A DNA stretch of 6,331 bases from assembly GCA_030016465.1 (NCBI GenBank), contig JASEJL010000037.1:1-6331 (forward strand), in the 5' to 3' direction. The first letter of the stretch is position 1. Each line of letters starts with the position of its first letter. Source of the stretch: Patescibacteria group bacterium. Its GTDB lineage: Bacteria; Patescibacteriota; Minisyncoccia; Minisyncoccales; DG-74-1. Below are positions 5,415 through 6,331 of the stretch, piece after piece. Position numbers and translations under genes: made by a program. Under the pieces are notes generated by a model, which was not told the DNA's origin, ran no database searches, and worked only from the letters and a program-made list of their open reading frames with translations.

Positions 5415-6011
5415 GTGTATTCCCCTACTATTCAAAAACTCATTGATTTATTTTCAAAGTTTCCGACGGTCGGGCCCCGAACTGCTGCCCGATTTGTGTT
5501 TTATTTAATGCAAAAATCAAAAGAAGAAATTGAAGAATTAATAAACTCAATTTCCAATTTGAAAAAAAATGTTAAAATTTGCCCTCTCTGTTTTAACTCT
5601 TTCGAAGGAGAAGGCGAATTTTGTCAGATTTGTTCTCATCCATCCCGAGATAAAAGTTTACTCTGTATTGTTGCCAACGAAATCGATTTGCAGGCCCTTG
5701 AAAAAACCAAAAAATATCAAGGCTTTTATTTTATTTTAGGCGGAACGGTCTCCCGACTCAGAAAAGCTGATATTGAAAAACTAAGAATTAAGGAATTACA
5801 AGAACGGATAAAAAATCAGCCGAAAATCAAAGAAATTATTCTAGCTTTCAACTCGACGCCAGAAGGCGAAGCCACTACCTTATATTTAGAAAGATTACTC
5901 AGACCCTTAAATAAAAAAATTACCCGGCTTGGCCGGGGATTGCCAGTGGGTGGCGAATTAGAATATGCTGACGAAGAAACCTTAGCTTCAGCTTTAGAAG
6001 GTAGAAAATAA
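5415..6011 (+). CDS. recR: Recombination mediator protein RecR
   Basis: RecR works with RecO (and RecF) to load RecA on single-stranded DNA at gaps. The protein has 198 residues, the normal length. Domain order is: helix-hairpin-helix (F-P-T-V-G-P-R-T-A near 16-24), C4 zinc finger (C56, C59, C70, C73), Toprim domain from about 82 (L-L-C-I-V-A, then L-G-G at 108-110, and S-T-P-E-G-E-A-T at 147-154), and the C-terminal R-L-G-R-G-L-P-V-G-G-E-L-E-Y-A-D-E. In the first Toprim motif the usual Glu of C-V-V-E is Ala87, with a Glu two residues later; the following conserved Asp (D91) is kept. The GTG start at 5415 is chosen because Y-S-P-T-I-Q-K-L-I matches RecR N-termini and no ATG is nearby. It has no Shine-Dalgarno site and likely shares the dnaB transcript. 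Confidence 0.96.
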   Translation: MYSPTIQKLIDLFSKFPTVGPRTAARFVFYLMQKSKEEIEELINSISNLKKNVKICPLCFNSFEGEGEFCQICSHPSRDKSLLCIVANEIDLQALEKTKKYQGFYFILGGTVSRLRKADIEKLRIKELQERIKNQPKIKEIILAFNSTPEGEATTLYLERLLRPLNKKITRLGRGLPVGGELEYADEETLASALEGRK

Positions 6012-6041
6012 AAGTCTTCACTATTGGTGCTGAAAAATTCC

Positions 6042-6081
6042 TTTTTTCCAATTGACAAATTTCTTCGTCCGCTGGAAAAAA
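6042..6081. repeat. 9-bp inverted repeat after recR
   Basis: TTTTTTCCA (6042-6050) pairs exactly with TGGAAAAAA (6073-6081) across a 22-nt spacer in the recR-downstream gap (6012-6137). The stem is AT-rich with no T-tract after it, so it is a poor intrinsic terminator; it may only weakly slow transcription or be chance. Confidence 0.25.
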
Positions 6082-6097
6082 AGAAAGGAAGGGAAGG

Positions 6098-6125
6098 TTG
6101 ACAGTAATTTTTGAAATGATATCCT
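6098..6125 (+). promoter_or_regulatory. Candidate extended -10 promoter for the coiled-coil gene
   Basis: A perfect TTGACA (6098-6103) is followed by 16 nt and TATCCT (6120-6125), preceded by TG at 6117-6118 (extended -10 TGn). Transcription would begin near 6132, leaving a leader of only about 6 nt before the ATG at 6138, again very short as at dnaB. Confidence 0.5.
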
Positions 6126-6137
6126 TAAATTAGGAAT

Positions 6138-6331
6138 ATGGCTGAGGTAAATGTTAAACAATTAAAACAATTAAAAGATGATATTTGTCGACACTTTGAT
6201 GTTGTGGCGGAAGATATTAAAGACAAAATAGAAACTGTTAGTGAGCAAGTAGCAACAAATACTGAAAAGATAACTTTACTACAGGATCAGGTAGCAACAA
6301 ATACTGAAAAGATAACTCTACTACAGGATCA
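6138..6331 (+). CDS. Coiled-coil protein with 14-residue tandem repeats, 5' part only (runs off right edge)
   Basis: The frame is open from the ATG at 6138 to the window end (64 complete codons). Residues 1-36 form a charged helical start with an R-H-F-D-V-V-A-E-D-I-K segment that resembles short helical proteins seen in Patescibacteria and some Proteobacteria; their function is unknown. From residue 37 the protein is a tandem repeat of 14 residues (Q-V-A-T-N-T-E-K-I-T-L-L-Q-D), two heptads per unit, with V and I at one core position and N and L at the other. This predicts a long parallel coiled coil. No signal peptide or membrane helix is seen in the visible part. AGGA at 6132-6135 is close to the ATG and could be a weak ribosome site, but it would lie at the very 5' end of the predicted mRNA. 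Confidence 0.7.
   Translation, partial: MAEVNVKQLKQLKDDICRHFDVVAEDIKDKIETVSEQVATNTEKITLLQDQVATNTEKITLLQD
6246..6331 (+). repeat. 42-bp in-frame tandem repeats in the coiled-coil gene
   Basis: Unit 1 (6246-6287) and unit 2 (6288-6329) differ at two synonymous positions: the first codon is CAA in unit 1 and CAG in unit 2, and a TTA Leu codon becomes CTA. The bases at 6330-6331 begin a possible third unit. Near identity at the DNA level points to recent duplication or gene-conversion-like homogenisation, so copy number may vary between strains. Confidence 0.9.

Noticed and set aside
6052..6057. TTGACA as a -35 box
   Set aside because: No -10-like hexamer lies 16-18 nt downstream; the TTGACA at 6098 is better placed.
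5816..6058. Minus-strand open frame of 80 codons
   Set aside because: Antisense shadow of the recR 3' end with no recognisable protein.
6042..6081. Intrinsic terminator after recR
   Set aside because: The stem is AT-rich, the loop is 22 nt, and no T-tract follows.
6246..6331. CRISPR-like repeat array
   Set aside because: Repeats are direct, contiguous, in-frame multiples of 3 with no spacers; they encode a coiled coil.

Overview
This AT-rich window looks like part of a small-genome bacterium, most likely Patescibacteria (Candidate Phyla Radiation, CPR). The evidence is compact genes, very few Shine-Dalgarno sites, lysine-rich proteins, short AT tandem repeats set against start codons, and the style of the DnaB, RecR and coiled-coil proteins. 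This placement is inferred from protein style; no 16S or ribosomal protein gene is present to confirm it.

The left two thirds (1-3880) is one leftward gene train. In transcription order it holds a small unrecognised ORF, sufS (cysteine desulfurase), sufE (sulfur acceptor), a cysK/cysM-type cysteine synthase, a small DUF4395-like membrane protein, and the 5' part of a membrane histidine kinase that leaves the window after its H-box. The genes are tightly packed: an ATGA overlap before sufS, 1 nt between sufS and sufE, 18 nt between sufE and the synthase, and 6 nt before the kinase. Together they form a plausible cysteine-making and sulfur-mobilising unit, followed by a sensor with four cytoplasmic-side cysteines. 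SufB, SufC, SufD and SufU are not in the window.

The right third (3961-6331) runs rightward: dnaB (replicative helicase), recR (recombination mediator) and the start of a coiled-coil protein with 42-bp tandem repeats that is cut by the window edge. Divergent promoters in 3905-4002 appear to serve the two gene sets. The dnaB promoter is so close to its ATG that the mRNA should be almost leaderless.

The most striking feature is that three reading-frame breaks, two in sufS and one just after the kinase start, are all of the same kind. Each needs one extra A, or a -1 slip, at an in-frame A_AAA_AAG or A_AAA_AAA heptamer. Homology continues without loss across both sufS breaks. Other A-tracts of equal length in the cysteine synthase and recR stay in frame. 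The explanations are homopolymer miscalls, recent mutation, or recoding/transcriptional slippage, and the window alone cannot decide. SufS and SufE also read like Bacteroidota proteins, suggesting a transferred pair.
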